NCBI GenBank assembly: GCA_017548065.1
Contig: JAFYNQ010000041.1
Span: 1-53,322 of the forward strand
Direction of reading: 5' to 3'
Source of the DNA: Oscillospiraceae bacterium
GTDB lineage: Bacteria > Bacillota > Clostridia > Oscillospirales > Oscillospiraceae
Length of the DNA stretch: 53,322 nt
The position numbers and the translations under genes were made by a program. Numbering within the stretch: the stretch's first letter is position 1; every line of letters starts with the position of its first letter. The notes beneath the pieces were generated by a model. That model did no database searches. It saw nothing but the letters and a program-made list of their open reading frames with translations, and was not told where the DNA came from. Positions 25,943-34,217 of the stretch are shown piece after piece.

Positions 25943-26755
25943 ATGGATTGTCCCTCTTTTTCCGTGCTGGAATTCGGTGTTTTTGACTCGGAAGTCAAGT
26001 TCCCCAAAATGGTTACTACCCAGGATCGCAGACCGGATTGCTATGAGCTGGAGCTGTATGCCGCCGACTGTCCCGGTAAGTCCTGCATGGACGGCCAGTG
26101 GTATCCCCTGCTGCACGGCACCTTTGTCTGCGCAAAGCCCACCAGCATCCGCAAAAGCTTCCTCCCCTTCAAGTGCTACTACATCCATCTGCAAACAGAG
26201 GATGCCGCACTGCAGCAGCTTCTGGATGGGATCCCGGCGCTGTTCACCTTGCCCCGTGTGCAGGAGCTGGTGCATCTTTGGAATCAGCTGCTGCCTCTTG
26301 ACCCGGAGAATTTCCCGGAGGATCGGCTGTTGCTGACTTCCGGCGTCTGCCGCATTATCCATACCGTCTGCCACTACCGCCACGCTGCCAGCGACATTAA
26401 GGAAGACCGCATTTTACTCCATCAGAAGAGCCTGCTGCAAACAGAAGCCTACATCCGCTCCCATCTTTCCGAGCCTTTGGAGCTGCAGCAGCTGGCAGCT
26501 GTCTGCGGTTTAAGCCCCACCTATTTTCACAGCGTCTTCACGGAGTTTTTCCAGAAGACCCCTGCCCGTTTTGTTCTGGACTGCCGCATCACCGCCGCCA
26601 AAACGGCGCTACTGACGGAAAACCGGGATCTTGCGGAGCTGGCCGCCGATTGCGGCTTCTCCTCTCAGTCCTATTTCTGCTATAAATTCAAGCAGGTCAC
26701 GGGGCAAAGTCCTCTGCAATACAGAAAAGACCAGCTGGGCAAGCTGCAGCTGTGA
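25943..26755 (+). CDS. AraC-family transcriptional regulator
   Basis: 270 residues. The N-terminal sensing domain (about 1-150) has a cupin-like feel: YELELYAADCPG and a later LPFKCYYIHL. The C-terminal AraC DNA-binding domain (about 165-270) has two helix-turn-helices: LQQLAAVCGLSPTYFHSVF and ELAADCGFSSQSYFCYKFK, the last being the AraC signature. It is divergent from the dehydratase-SDR operon, which it probably activates. The ATG follows GGGAGG. It is convergent with a paralogous AraC gene 9 bp away. Confidence 0.93.
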   Translation: MDCPSFSVLEFGVFDSEVKFPKMVTTQDRRPDCYELELYAADCPGKSCMDGQWYPLLHGTFVCAKPTSIRKSFLPFKCYYIHLQTEDAALQQLLDGIPALFTLPRVQELVHLWNQLLPLDPENFPEDRLLLTSGVCRIIHTVCHYRHAASDIKEDRILLHQKSLLQTEAYIRSHLSEPLELQQLAAVCGLSPTYFHSVFTEFFQKTPARFVLDCRITAAKTALLTENRDLAELAADCGFSSQSYFCYKFKQVTGQSPLQYRKDQLGKLQL

Positions 26756-26764
26756 TGCTCCCCT

Positions 26765-27565
26765 TTATTTGCGGCTCAGCTCCTTCTTGCGGTACTGCAG
26801 CGGCGTCATTCCCATGGCCTCTTTGAACTTGTAGCCAAAGTAGGTTTGGGAAGAAAATCCGCAACGGTTTGCAATATCCGTCATGGTGCAGCTTTCGGTC
26901 AGCAGCATGATCTTTGCCGCACCCACGCGGCAGCTGAGCAGCCGCTGAGCCGGTGTCTGTCCGAAGGCGGCAGTGTAGAGGCGGTGGAAATAGTTGGGGT
27001 GCAGATTGCACATATCCGCCAGCTCTGCCAGGTTGATCTCCTCCATATAATGCTCACGGATATATCTGTCCACCTGCTGCAGCATACGGCGGTGGGACAG
27101 CGTGCCGCTGCTGGTGCCCTCACCGTCACCGTTACCGGAGCGCAACAGCATATTCAGCAGCTTGCAGACACAGCCGTCAATCAGCAGACGGTCTGCCGGG
27201 TCGTTGCGGTCATTGACCTGCAGCAGCTCATGGAACACCTTCACCGCTTCGTCCATGTCCCACAGAACACCGTACACCGGAAGGCGATCCAACAGCTCGA
27301 TCAGCACCTCATCATGGGTGTGAATATTGAAAAAATAGCATTTATAAGGCAGTCGCAGCCGTTGCCGCCAGCCGGGCTTTGTCAGGCTGAAGCAGCCCTT
27401 TTTTGCCGTGTAGTCCACGCCGTTGATGGTAACGCCGCCCTGGCAATCCACCGGGTACAGCTCAAACTCGTAAGAGGTGACCATTCTCTCTTTCACGCTT
27501 CGTGGCAGCTTGTTTTTATAGGCCGATGAATTAAAGGCGTTGAAGCCGGTAACCGTAAATTGCAT
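26765..27565 (-). CDS. AraC-family transcriptional regulator (paralogue)
   Basis: 266 residues, organised like the preceding regulator. The sensing domain shares YEFELYPVDCQG and LPYKCYFFNI with it; the DNA-binding domain has LADMCNLHPNYFHRLY and ANRCGFSSQTYFGYKF. It is divergent from the creatininase-family gene at 27733, a likely target. The ATG at 27565 is better spaced from GAAAGG than one three codons upstream, though either is possible. The two AraC genes are probably an old duplication that now serves the left and right flanks separately. Confidence 0.92.
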   Translation of the reverse strand: MQFTVTGFNAFNSSAYKNKLPRSVKERMVTSYEFELYPVDCQGGVTINGVDYTAKKGCFSLTKPGWRQRLRLPYKCYFFNIHTHDEVLIELLDRLPVYGVLWDMDEAVKVFHELLQVNDRNDPADRLLIDGCVCKLLNMLLRSGNGDGEGTSSGTLSHRRMLQQVDRYIREHYMEEINLAELADMCNLHPNYFHRLYTAAFGQTPAQRLLSCRVGAAKIMLLTESCTMTDIANRCGFSSQTYFGYKFKEAMGMTPLQYRKKELSRK

Positions 27566-27591
27566 TCCGATCATCCTTTCTTATTGACTTT

Positions 27592-27619
27592 CTTATAAAT
27601 TATCATAAAAATTCGTCAA
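27592..27619 (-). promoter_or_regulatory. Promoter of the second AraC gene
   Basis: Read leftward: TTGACG (27619-27614), 16 nt spacer, TATAAG (27597-27592), 26 bp before the start codon. Confidence 0.65.
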
Positions 27620-27644
27620 TGGCAAGAAAACAAGTTAAGATATC

Positions 27645-27673
27645 TTGAAAAAACAGTAAGATAACTATATATT
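27645..27673 (+). promoter_or_regulatory. Promoter of the creatininase-family gene
   Basis: TTGAAA at 27645-27650, 17 nt spacer, TATATT at 27668-27673. It is divergent from the AraC promoter, with about 25 bp between. Confidence 0.6.
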
Positions 27674-27732
27674 TTTTTATTTGCAAGGATTACAATGAAG
27701 CTATCAAAAATATTTTTTGGGAGGAATTTATC

Positions 27733-28587
27733 ATGTTATGGGAAAACCTGCGTTGTGAACAATTTGAAGAGGCTGTAAAGACCGCCAAGGGTGTCTGCGT
27801 TGTACCCATCGGCTGCCTTGAAAAGCACGGCCCTCACTCTCCTCTGGGTACGGATACCATTGTTGCCACCGGTATGGCATTAAAAGCCGCAGAACAGGAG
27901 CCTGTGGTTGTCTTCCCCACCATGTACTTCGGTGACAAGAGCGGCGCAGGCGAGTTCCCCGGCACTGTGATCTTCTCTTTGGAGACCCGTTGGCATATTT
28001 TCCGTGAGACCTGTAACGAGATCCACAGAAACGGCTTTACCAAGATCCTGTTTCTGAACGGTCACGGCGGCAATAAAGATATGCTGGGCGCTTTCACCCG
28101 TGCCATGATGCAGGAAAATCCCGACGTCATGTGCTTTATCACAGGTGTACCCAGTGACACATCCGCAGTCCTTACGGAAATTTTGGCCGCTCCTGAAAAC
28201 TATAGCTATCTTACAGAAGAAGACCGCGCCGCTATGCAGGAGTATCTGGACAAGAAAATGGTAGGTGGTCATGCCTGCTTCTCCGAAACCGCCCACTGCG
28301 CCTACTTCTGCCCCGAGGGCATGCGCCTGGACGGCATTGCCGACGAAAGCGGCGACAGTACCCACCGGTTTGATGAATTTAAAGCCCACGGTATTCGCAC
28401 CCACTTTGAATGGATGGGCAACTACCCCAACTCCTACCACGACTCCAACGGCTATAAAATGAACGAGCGCATCGCAAAAGCCTATACAGAACACCGTGTC
28501 CCCAAGCTTGCGGCAACTTTCCGCTTCTTGAAAGAAGAGACCATCTCCAACGAGTACTTCAAAGAGTGGAGACCGAAACAGAAATAA
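27733..28587 (+). CDS. Creatininase-family metal-dependent amidohydrolase
   Basis: 284 residues. PIGCLEKHGPHSPLGTDT carries the Glu, His and Asp metal ligands, and FLNGHGGNK is the second family motif. Members cut small cyclic or linear amides such as creatinine, and some act in cofactor maturation; the substrate here is not known. The gene is alone between a divergent AraC regulator and a terminator. TTTGGGAGG precedes the ATG. Confidence 0.92.
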   Translation: MLWENLRCEQFEEAVKTAKGVCVVPIGCLEKHGPHSPLGTDTIVATGMALKAAEQEPVVVFPTMYFGDKSGAGEFPGTVIFSLETRWHIFRETCNEIHRNGFTKILFLNGHGGNKDMLGAFTRAMMQENPDVMCFITGVPSDTSAVLTEILAAPENYSYLTEEDRAAMQEYLDKKMVGGHACFSETAHCAYFCPEGMRLDGIADESGDSTHRFDEFKAHGIRTHFEWMGNYPNSYHDSNGYKMNERIAKAYTEHRVPKLAATFRFLKEETISNEYFKEWRPKQK

Positions 28588-28592
28588 CAAAA

Positions 28593-28628
28593 AACCGGCA
28601 CTGGATCAACCTGAACCGGTGTCGGTTT
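28593..28628. terminator. Bidirectional terminator between convergent genes
   Basis: A stem of AACCGGCACTGG with CCGGTGTCGGTT (some G-U pairs), followed by TTTTGTT on the + strand. On the opposite strand TTTTTTGTTA follows. It serves the creatininase-family gene and the leftward ceramidase-like gene. Confidence 0.8.
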
Positions 28629-28658
28629 TGTTATGAAATTCTAATTATCTCTGCTTTT

Positions 28659-30197
28659 TTACCGGACGATATCTACTGCCACATTGTAGTCATCGAACAC
28701 CAGCTGCACAGAGGGCATTTGGGCGATTTCCTCTGCCAAAGCCTTATCCCGAACCAAAATACGTGCCACCTGGTTGTTATACAGCAGGTCAAAGTACCAG
28801 TAACCGTTTTCACCCTCAGTGATGGGAAGACTGCCGGGGGCAGGATTGAGATAGGTGCGGCCGTTTGTCTTGGGCTCATAGGGCGTGGACATATAGCCTT
28901 CCGCCTTCTCCTGCGGCTGCTGACCGCTGGCTTGGAAGGTCTTTTCCATCATAGCCTTCAGCTGATCACGGAGGATCTCTGCAGCGCCCTTGCCATAGAG
29001 ATTTGATCCGGTGTCTGCCTCGTAGCAGTAGTAGTTGAAGGATTCCTCGTGGGGCATATACTTTTGTCCGTCGCCTGCATTGGCGCAGGAGGCGTAGAAA
29101 GTATACTTGTAGGGCGAGGCTTCCCGCACTTCACGGGCGTGCATATCAAAGATTTCAAAGGGTGCGAAGGCGCAGCCAAACTCACCGAAGCCAAAGGTAT
29201 ACAGCGGATGCTTCTTTTCCTGCATCACATAGTCTTCCTTTGTCAGATAGATCTTGCCGGTTTGTGCCGGCTGCCAGTTTTCGGCGATCTTCACTGCCTC
29301 GGCAGCCAGCAGCTGACCGTGGGTCACATAGGTTTCGTAATCATAGTTATCATAGATGTAAGTATTGGTCATACGGGAGCCGCAAACCACATTGCCGGCG
29401 CCGCCCAGCACAAAGGCTGCGTGACAATCCAGCTGCTTTTCCACTTCATTTCGCATAACACCGGCATAGTCGGCGGAAATGGCGTAGTGATCAATTTTAT
29501 TGGCACCGGCATAGTGGGCCTGCCAGTTGATCAGCACCACATCCTTGCCGCCCTCACGGGTAAACTTCACCAGCTGCATCAGGTTATCCGCCTGACCCAA
29601 ATGGCCATAAATCAGGGATTGATTGATAAGACCCATCTCGTAGGCCCGGTAAGTACCGTCGGTGAGAATAAAATGACGACGCCAGTTCAGACCCTCCGGG
29701 CGGCTGAAACCGGCATACATCTGGGCAGGCTTCCGGTCAGCCATAGCTTCCTTTGCCGCCTCAAAGCAGCCATTGCGGAATCTCTCACCGGGAATACCTG
29801 CGGTTTTGGGACTCATAGAGCTATGGGTATGGGTAGCGGAAAACACAATGTTGTCTCTGGGAATGTCGATGACCTCTGTGATCCGATCCCGGATGTCTTC
29901 TGCCGCTTTTTCTGCGGTGTTCAGCATATCCAGACCAAACATCAGCACTGTGGTGCCTTCCTCATCCGTAAAGGCAACACAAGTAGCATAGATCGGATCC
30001 ATAACAGACTTGGACTCACGTTCCTCGCTACTGCTAAAGCCGGCCAGGCGTACCGGTTCAGTGGGAGTAATATCCACCTTGGCATAGCCAACACTGAACA
30101 CACCTGCCAGAGGATCCGCTTCCTCCTTGGCCTGACAGCCGGAGAAAATACCCACACTTAACAGGGCGCATAAAAGCAAACAAACAATTCGTTTCAT
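28659..30197 (-). CDS. Ceramidase-like lipoprotein (third paralogue)
   Basis: 512 residues. The signal MKRIVCLLLC ending in FSGC (Cys near 20) marks an exported lipoprotein. It is collinear with the lipoprotein at 4985: GYAKVDITPTEPVRL, SATHTHSS (His motif), INWQAHY, APFEIFD, YASCANAG. The nucleophile loop reads GGAGNVVCGS, again lacking the canonical Ser context. The two lipoproteins are closer to each other than to the cytosolic protein at 398. The ATG at 30197 follows AAAGGAG; an in-frame TTG is two codons earlier. It has its own promoter. Confidence 0.82.
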   Translation of the reverse strand: MKRIVCLLLCALLSVGIFSGCQAKEEADPLAGVFSVGYAKVDITPTEPVRLAGFSSSEERESKSVMDPIYATCVAFTDEEGTTVLMFGLDMLNTAEKAAEDIRDRITEVIDIPRDNIVFSATHTHSSMSPKTAGIPGERFRNGCFEAAKEAMADRKPAQMYAGFSRPEGLNWRRHFILTDGTYRAYEMGLINQSLIYGHLGQADNLMQLVKFTREGGKDVVLINWQAHYAGANKIDHYAISADYAGVMRNEVEKQLDCHAAFVLGGAGNVVCGSRMTNTYIYDNYDYETYVTHGQLLAAEAVKIAENWQPAQTGKIYLTKEDYVMQEKKHPLYTFGFGEFGCAFAPFEIFDMHAREVREASPYKYTFYASCANAGDGQKYMPHEESFNYYCYEADTGSNLYGKGAAEILRDQLKAMMEKTFQASGQQPQEKAEGYMSTPYEPKTNGRTYLNPAPGSLPITEGENGYWYFDLLYNNQVARILVRDKALAEEIAQMPSVQLVFDDYNVAVDIVR

Positions 30198-30242
30198 AAA
30201 CAACGCTCCTTTATTCCAATCGTTTCGTATTTTGCTCTTACC

Positions 30243-30271
30243 AGTATATATGACCCGAATTGCAAAATCAA
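30243..30271 (-). promoter_or_regulatory. Promoter of the third ceramidase-like gene
   Basis: Read leftward: TTGATT (30271-30266), 17 nt spacer, TATACT (30248-30243), about 46 bp upstream of the start. Confidence 0.65.
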
Positions 30272-30322
30272 TAAATTCTTAATTGACAATGTTTTGCAGC
30301 GTTGAGAAAGCGCAATAACAGA

Positions 30323-30386
30323 AATCCCCCGGTGGAAGGTTCGTGCCGAGGGATCCGTGCATAGGGTTTCTATGCAGAATTTTTTG
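30323..30386 (+). other. Two hairpins and a T-run upstream of the TIR-TM2 gene
   Basis: The first hairpin pairs ATCCC and CCGG near 30324 with CCG and GGGAT near 30346-30354. The second is a perfect TGCATAG/CTATGCA stem (30358-30364, 30370-30376) followed by GAATTTTTTG, like an intrinsic terminator. It lies upstream of the TIR-TM2 promoter, so it is not that gene's leader. It could end a short RNA, but I found no convincing promoter for one. Confidence 0.4.
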
Positions 30387-30414
30387 TGACGGCAGACTTT
30401 TGTTGAATACGGCA

Positions 30415-30443
30415 TTGTATTTCCCGTCGGGGTGTGTTATGAT
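30415..30443 (+). promoter_or_regulatory. Promoter of the TIR-TM2 gene
   Basis: TTGTAT at 30415-30420, 17 nt spacer, TATGAT at 30438-30443. An in-frame ATG at 30439 lies within the -10, which supports the start at 30475. Confidence 0.65.
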
Positions 30444-30474
30444 AAGCAAAAGAAAGAGGAGGCAAGCGTACACT

Positions 30475-31233
30475 ATGGAAACTAAGCCCTATGTTTTTAT
30501 CAGTTATGCCCACAAGGACAACGAATTGGTATACCCTGCCATTGCAGCGCTGCAGGCGCAGGGAGTCGCACTGTGGTATGACAACGGCATTGAAGCCGGA
30601 AGCGAATGGCCGGAATTTGTTGCGGAGAAGGTGATGAACTGCAGCAAGTTTGTGCTTTTTATCAGTGAGTCCTATTTGCAGTCCCAGAACTGCAAGCGGG
30701 AATTGAACTTTGCCATTGCCCGGAAGAAGGATATTCTGTCCATTCATTTGCATGATGTGGAGCTGTCCCCGGGTATGGAGATGCAGCTTGGTACATATCA
30801 GGCCATCTTCTGCAACCGCTTCCCCTCCAGAGAGAGCTTTTGCGAAGCTCTGCCCCAGGAGCCCTTCTTTACTCCTTGCAAGTCCCAGTCTACAACCACC
30901 CAAAACGTTTCCTTCAATCAGTCGGAGCCTGCAAATACCCAGGAGCCTCAGAAGACTGTTTTCTACAACCAGCCGACGTCTGCAAATACCGCCACGCCCC
31001 CTTCCAACACACAGCTGCCGAAGAAACGCAAGCTGGTCGCCATTCTCCTGGCATTTTTCCTTGGCGCTTTTGGCGCTCACAAATTCTACCTGAAGCAGCC
31101 CCTGTGGGGTATTTTGTACCTGGTTTTCTTCTGGACCTACATTCCTTCCATCCTTTCTATTATTGACTTCATCATTATGCTTTGCCAAAGCGATGAACAA
31201 TTTGCGGAAAAATATCACTGCATCGTTGAATAA
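30475..31233 (+). CDS. TIR domain fused to TM2 membrane domain
   Basis: 252 residues. Residues 4-115 form a bacterial TIR domain: YVFISYAHKDNE, LWYDNGIEAGSEW and CKREL, whose Glu76 fits the catalytic Glu of NAD-cleaving TIRs. A Gln/Asn/Thr/Pro-rich linker (about 125-180) has two related copies of an NQ-ANT segment. Residues 185-250 form a TM2 domain with two membrane helices: AILLAFFLGAFGAHKFYLKQ and the loop to IIDFIIMLC. The protein should be membrane-anchored with the TIR in the cytosol. TIR proteins act as NADase effectors or scaffolds in immunity. AGAGGAGG is 12 nt before the ATG. No Thoeris or CBASS partner is adjacent. Confidence 0.85.
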   Translation: METKPYVFISYAHKDNELVYPAIAALQAQGVALWYDNGIEAGSEWPEFVAEKVMNCSKFVLFISESYLQSQNCKRELNFAIARKKDILSIHLHDVELSPGMEMQLGTYQAIFCNRFPSRESFCEALPQEPFFTPCKSQSTTTQNVSFNQSEPANTQEPQKTVFYNQPTSANTATPPSNTQLPKKRKLVAILLAFFLGAFGAHKFYLKQPLWGILYLVFFWTYIPSILSIIDFIIMLCQSDEQFAEKYHCIVE

Positions 31234-31238
31234 AAAGA

Positions 31239-31263
31239 CCCCCCGGTGGCTGCCACCGGGGGG
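31239..31263. terminator. Bidirectional terminator, CCCCCCGGTGG stem
   Basis: CCCCCCGGTGG pairs with CCACCGGGGGG around a CTG loop, between the convergent TIR-TM2 and FAD oxidoreductase genes. T-run strength is modest on both sides. Confidence 0.8.
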
Positions 31264-31269
31264 GATCGT

Positions 31270-32640
31270 TTATAGGGAAAGAATTGCGTTTTGGGTGAGG
31301 AGCGTTTGGCGCAGAGCGTTTACGTCCACCTTGTGGGGGGCAATATTTTCCGTTACTGCCATGGCTGCGGCGTTACCCACCGCCTGACCCATGGCCATGC
31401 AGCAGGGCATCACACGGGTAGAGCCTACCACATGGTCATCCACGCTGATGCAGCGACCGGCAAACATAAGGTTTTCAATCTCACTGCTCACCAGGCAGCC
31501 GTAAGGAATGCCGAAGGGGCGCTCCAGCTTGTGGAACAGTGTGCCGCTGCCATTGTTATAATGGATATCAATGGTATAGCCGGAAAGGCACACCGTGTCC
31601 TCCGGGATCTCTCCCTCCAGCGCCTGCTCCAGGTTTAGGGTGGAAACGCCTTTGATCCTGCGTGTCTCCCGAATGCCGATGGAGGGGGCAATGGAGGAGA
31701 TATAACAGTTTTCAAAGCCGGGCACGTGGGCACGCAGTGTCTCCACCAGCTTCTGCAGCTGCAGGTGACCTTCCGTTTCGCCACGGGTCAGATCCAGCAC
31801 GTCCGTGCCGTCCACATCCAGCAGACGGGTGGTATTCACATACATCTGTCCCTTATGCACACCGTTGATGACAATAATATTGCCACGTGCCACCGGGCAG
31901 ATGCCCTGCTCCTTCAGCTTCCGCCAGGTCTCCGTCATGCCCACAAATACGTAGTTGGGGTCTGCACGGAAATAGGCGGCATCGTAGCCGGGCTTTGTCT
32001 GAATGGTGGCGCTCATGGGCTTCATTTCCTCGGGGTGCTTTTCCACATGGTCAAGCAGCGCATTGTCATCCACGCCCTCTATGGTACACATCACCGTAGG
32101 GGGCATCTGTTCCTGATTCTCACCACGGCCCATGTCATAGGAGCAGCCTGCCAGACACGCCAGGTCGCCGTCGCCGGTGCAGTCGGCAAAGATTTTGGCA
32201 GCAACGGTCACACGGTTGCACTTGCCGTACAGCGTCACCGTCTTCAGCGCACCATCCTCCACTTGCGCTTCAATGGTCTCCACGTGGAGGATCACCTCCA
32301 CACCTGCCTCCCGGCACATTTGCAGCGCCAGGATCTTCACCATTTCCGCATCCACATTGGCAACGGAGTTGTGCTTGGGGCAGGGACGAACACCGTAGCA
32401 TGCGCCCATCGCCTGCAATCTGTTCACAAATTCCTCGCCGAAGCCGGCGATGCACTTGTTGCCGTTTTCATCCAAAAAGCCCAGCAGCGGCAGACCCAGG
32501 GTAAGATTGCCGCCCAAATAGCCGTTTTTCTCCAAAAGCAGAACACGCTTGCCTGCCCGTGCCGCCGTAATGGCAGTGGCAAGACCGGCAGGGCCGCCGC
32601 CTATGACGGCAATGTCACATTGGTACGCATGCTGTTTCAC
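31270..32640 (-). CDS. FAD-dependent oxidoreductase (FAD_oxidored family)
   Basis: 456 residues. The N-terminal Rossmann motif VIGGGPAGLATAITAARAGK and then LLEKNGYLGGNLTLG bind FAD. ADCTGDGDLAC and SIGIRETRRIKG are typical of the FAD_oxidored/fumarate reductase-like group found in polysaccharide-use loci. The substrate is not known. It is the last gene of the KDPG aldolase operon and ends at a shared terminator. It likely oxidises or reduces a sugar-acid intermediate. Confidence 0.9.
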   Translation of the reverse strand: MKQHAYQCDIAVIGGGPAGLATAITAARAGKRVLLLEKNGYLGGNLTLGLPLLGFLDENGNKCIAGFGEEFVNRLQAMGACYGVRPCPKHNSVANVDAEMVKILALQMCREAGVEVILHVETIEAQVEDGALKTVTLYGKCNRVTVAAKIFADCTGDGDLACLAGCSYDMGRGENQEQMPPTVMCTIEGVDDNALLDHVEKHPEEMKPMSATIQTKPGYDAAYFRADPNYVFVGMTETWRKLKEQGICPVARGNIIVINGVHKGQMYVNTTRLLDVDGTDVLDLTRGETEGHLQLQKLVETLRAHVPGFENCYISSIAPSIGIRETRRIKGVSTLNLEQALEGEIPEDTVCLSGYTIDIHYNNGSGTLFHKLERPFGIPYGCLVSSEIENLMFAGRCISVDDHVVGSTRVMPCCMAMGQAVGNAAAMAVTENIAPHKVDVNALRQTLLTQNAILSL

Positions 32641-32652
32641 AGTTTCGCCCCC

Positions 32653-33606
32653 TTATTGCACGGGATACAGCGGTGTGCCGCCATGGAACACCCGGATAAT
32701 GGACTCGGCACTGGTGATACCGGCATTGTAATTGGTCTCCACAGACAGCGCTGCCACGTGGGGCGCCAAAAGGGTGTTGTCCAGCTTGCCCAGGGCAAGA
32801 TCCTCCGTCACCGGCTCCCGTTCGTACACATCCAGGGCGGCGCCTGCCAGCTTGCCGCTTTGCAGCGCTTCCACCAGGGAAGGTTCGTGGATCAGTGCGC
32901 CACGGGAGGTGTTCACCAGGTAAGCGCCGTCCTTCATCATGGCAATGGTGTCTTTGTTGATCAGGTGCCGGGTCTGGGGTGTTGCAGGAATATGCAGAGA
33001 CACAACGTCGCTTTCTGCCAGCAAGGTCTCCAGGGACACCGGCTTTACATTCAGCGCCGCCGCCTCTTCTTCCTTCACATAGGGGTCATAGGTGAGCATT
33101 TCCACATCAAAGCCCTGAAGCAGCTGCGCCAGCCGCTTGCCGATGCGTCCGAAGCCCACAATGCCCACAGTCTTGGACTTCAGCTCGTGCATGGTATACC
33201 GTGCCCAGCCGCCCTCACGGACAGTTTGGTCAAACAGACGGATGTTTTTGATGACACCCAAAATCAGGGTCACCGCAAATTCCGCCACGCAGTTATTGTT
33301 GGAGATCACGCCCACAGCAATGCCACGGCGCTTCATAGCCGCCAGGTCAAAGTTATCTGTGCCGACACCGAAGCGGATCACCACCTTCAAGTTGGGAGCG
33401 GCAGACAGCATATCTTCATCATACTGCTCCGTACCGGAAACCACAGCAAAGGCATCCCTGATCATTTCCTTCTGCTCTTCAACCGTCAATCTCCGCCCGG
33501 TATCATTGCAGACCAGTTCAAAGCCGGCATCCAGCAGCATCTTCTTGGCATCGGGACTTACCAGCTCTCCGTGATGGCGGAAGGGAAAGGCGACAATGGG
33601 TTTCAT
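32653..33606 (-). CDS. D-2-hydroxyacid dehydrogenase (phosphoglycerate dehydrogenase-like)
   Basis: 317 residues. The NAD-binding motif VGIVGFGRIGKRL is followed by the catalytic Arg in NTSRGALIHE, the Glu and the His in LLAPHVAAL. It interconverts D-2-hydroxy acids and 2-keto acids in the cytosol. It starts 4 bp after the preceding kinase gene. In this operon it might convert a sugar-derived keto acid. The family is sure; the substrate is not. Confidence 0.93.
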   Translation of the reverse strand: MKPIVAFPFRHHGELVSPDAKKMLLDAGFELVCNDTGRRLTVEEQKEMIRDAFAVVSGTEQYDEDMLSAAPNLKVVIRFGVGTDNFDLAAMKRRGIAVGVISNNNCVAEFAVTLILGVIKNIRLFDQTVREGGWARYTMHELKSKTVGIVGFGRIGKRLAQLLQGFDVEMLTYDPYVKEEEAAALNVKPVSLETLLAESDVVSLHIPATPQTRHLINKDTIAMMKDGAYLVNTSRGALIHEPSLVEALQSGKLAGAALDVYEREPVTEDLALGKLDNTLLAPHVAALSVETNYNAGITSAESIIRVFHGGTPLYPVQ

Positions 33607-33610
33607 AGGC

Positions 33611-34213
33611 TCAACCTCTTTCTAAAATTTCAGCAATTTGGGCGATCAGCCCGTCAGTATCAATGGTTTCAGGGTAGGTGGCATCCACAGAGATCCTTGT
33701 GCCGTCCCAGTAGGCCTTGTCCATACCCAAATGCAAAAACCGCCGGTCAAATCCTTCACGGGTCATATGGAAGGTGGTGTCCTCCCCTTCCAGCGGCGGA
33801 TAATGGGTCTGCATGGCATGCCCCAGATGGCGCAGGCCCTGACTATCCCGTGCCACATAGCGCTCATACAGCACCTGGGGATCGCCGTTTAAAAACACGG
33901 TGACCACGTTGCAGTCCTGCCCTGCTTCCTTCAGCAGCTGACCCAGCTTTTCCCCGGAGGCAGCATCAAAGTTATTGTCCACGATCACAGACCGCTTTGC
34001 CTTGACCATGGCCTTCAGGCACCGCAGCAGCACCTCATTTGCCGCCACATCCAGCGCCCGTTTCTCTGCATAGCAGGAAAAGCCCAAAGTGTCAAAAAGA
34101 CCCTCTTTGATATTGTCCTTTTCCAGAATCGGATAGCCGAACCGTGCCTGCAAACGGCTTGCCAATGTGGACTTGCCCGTTGCCGGCATACCGGCGAGAA
34201 TGATCAGCTCCAT
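33611..34213 (-). CDS. P-loop kinase-like ATPase (AAA_33 type)
   Basis: 200 residues. The start MELIILAGMPATGKSTLASR holds a Walker A motif, and VIVDNNFDAA resembles a kinase Walker B/lid region. It is like small metabolite or nucleoside kinases. The start at 34213 follows AGAAGGG; an upstream in-frame start would overlap the aldolase gene by about 56 bp. The gene sits between KDPG aldolase and the hydroxyacid dehydrogenase. A kinase for 2-keto-3-deoxy sugar acids is a tempting role, but those are usually of the PfkB family, so this is only a guess. Confidence 0.85.
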   Translation of the reverse strand: MELIILAGMPATGKSTLASRLQARFGYPILEKDNIKEGLFDTLGFSCYAEKRALDVAANEVLLRCLKAMVKAKRSVIVDNNFDAASGEKLGQLLKEAGQDCNVVTVFLNGDPQVLYERYVARDSQGLRHLGHAMQTHYPPLEGEDTTFHMTREGFDRRFLHLGMDKAYWDGTRISVDATYPETIDTDGLIAQIAEILERG

Positions 34214-34217
34214 GGCA

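Noticed and set aside
30475-31233. Thoeris or CBASS effector assignment for the TIR-TM2 protein
   Set aside because: No ThsA-like SIR2 or SLOG protein, cyclase or other partner gene is adjacent, so a named system cannot be supported.
31726-33903. 725-codon open frame antisense to the FAD oxidoreductase, dehydrogenase and part of the kinase gene
   Set aside because: It crosses three genuine genes and has no start signal or motif, so it is a shadow.
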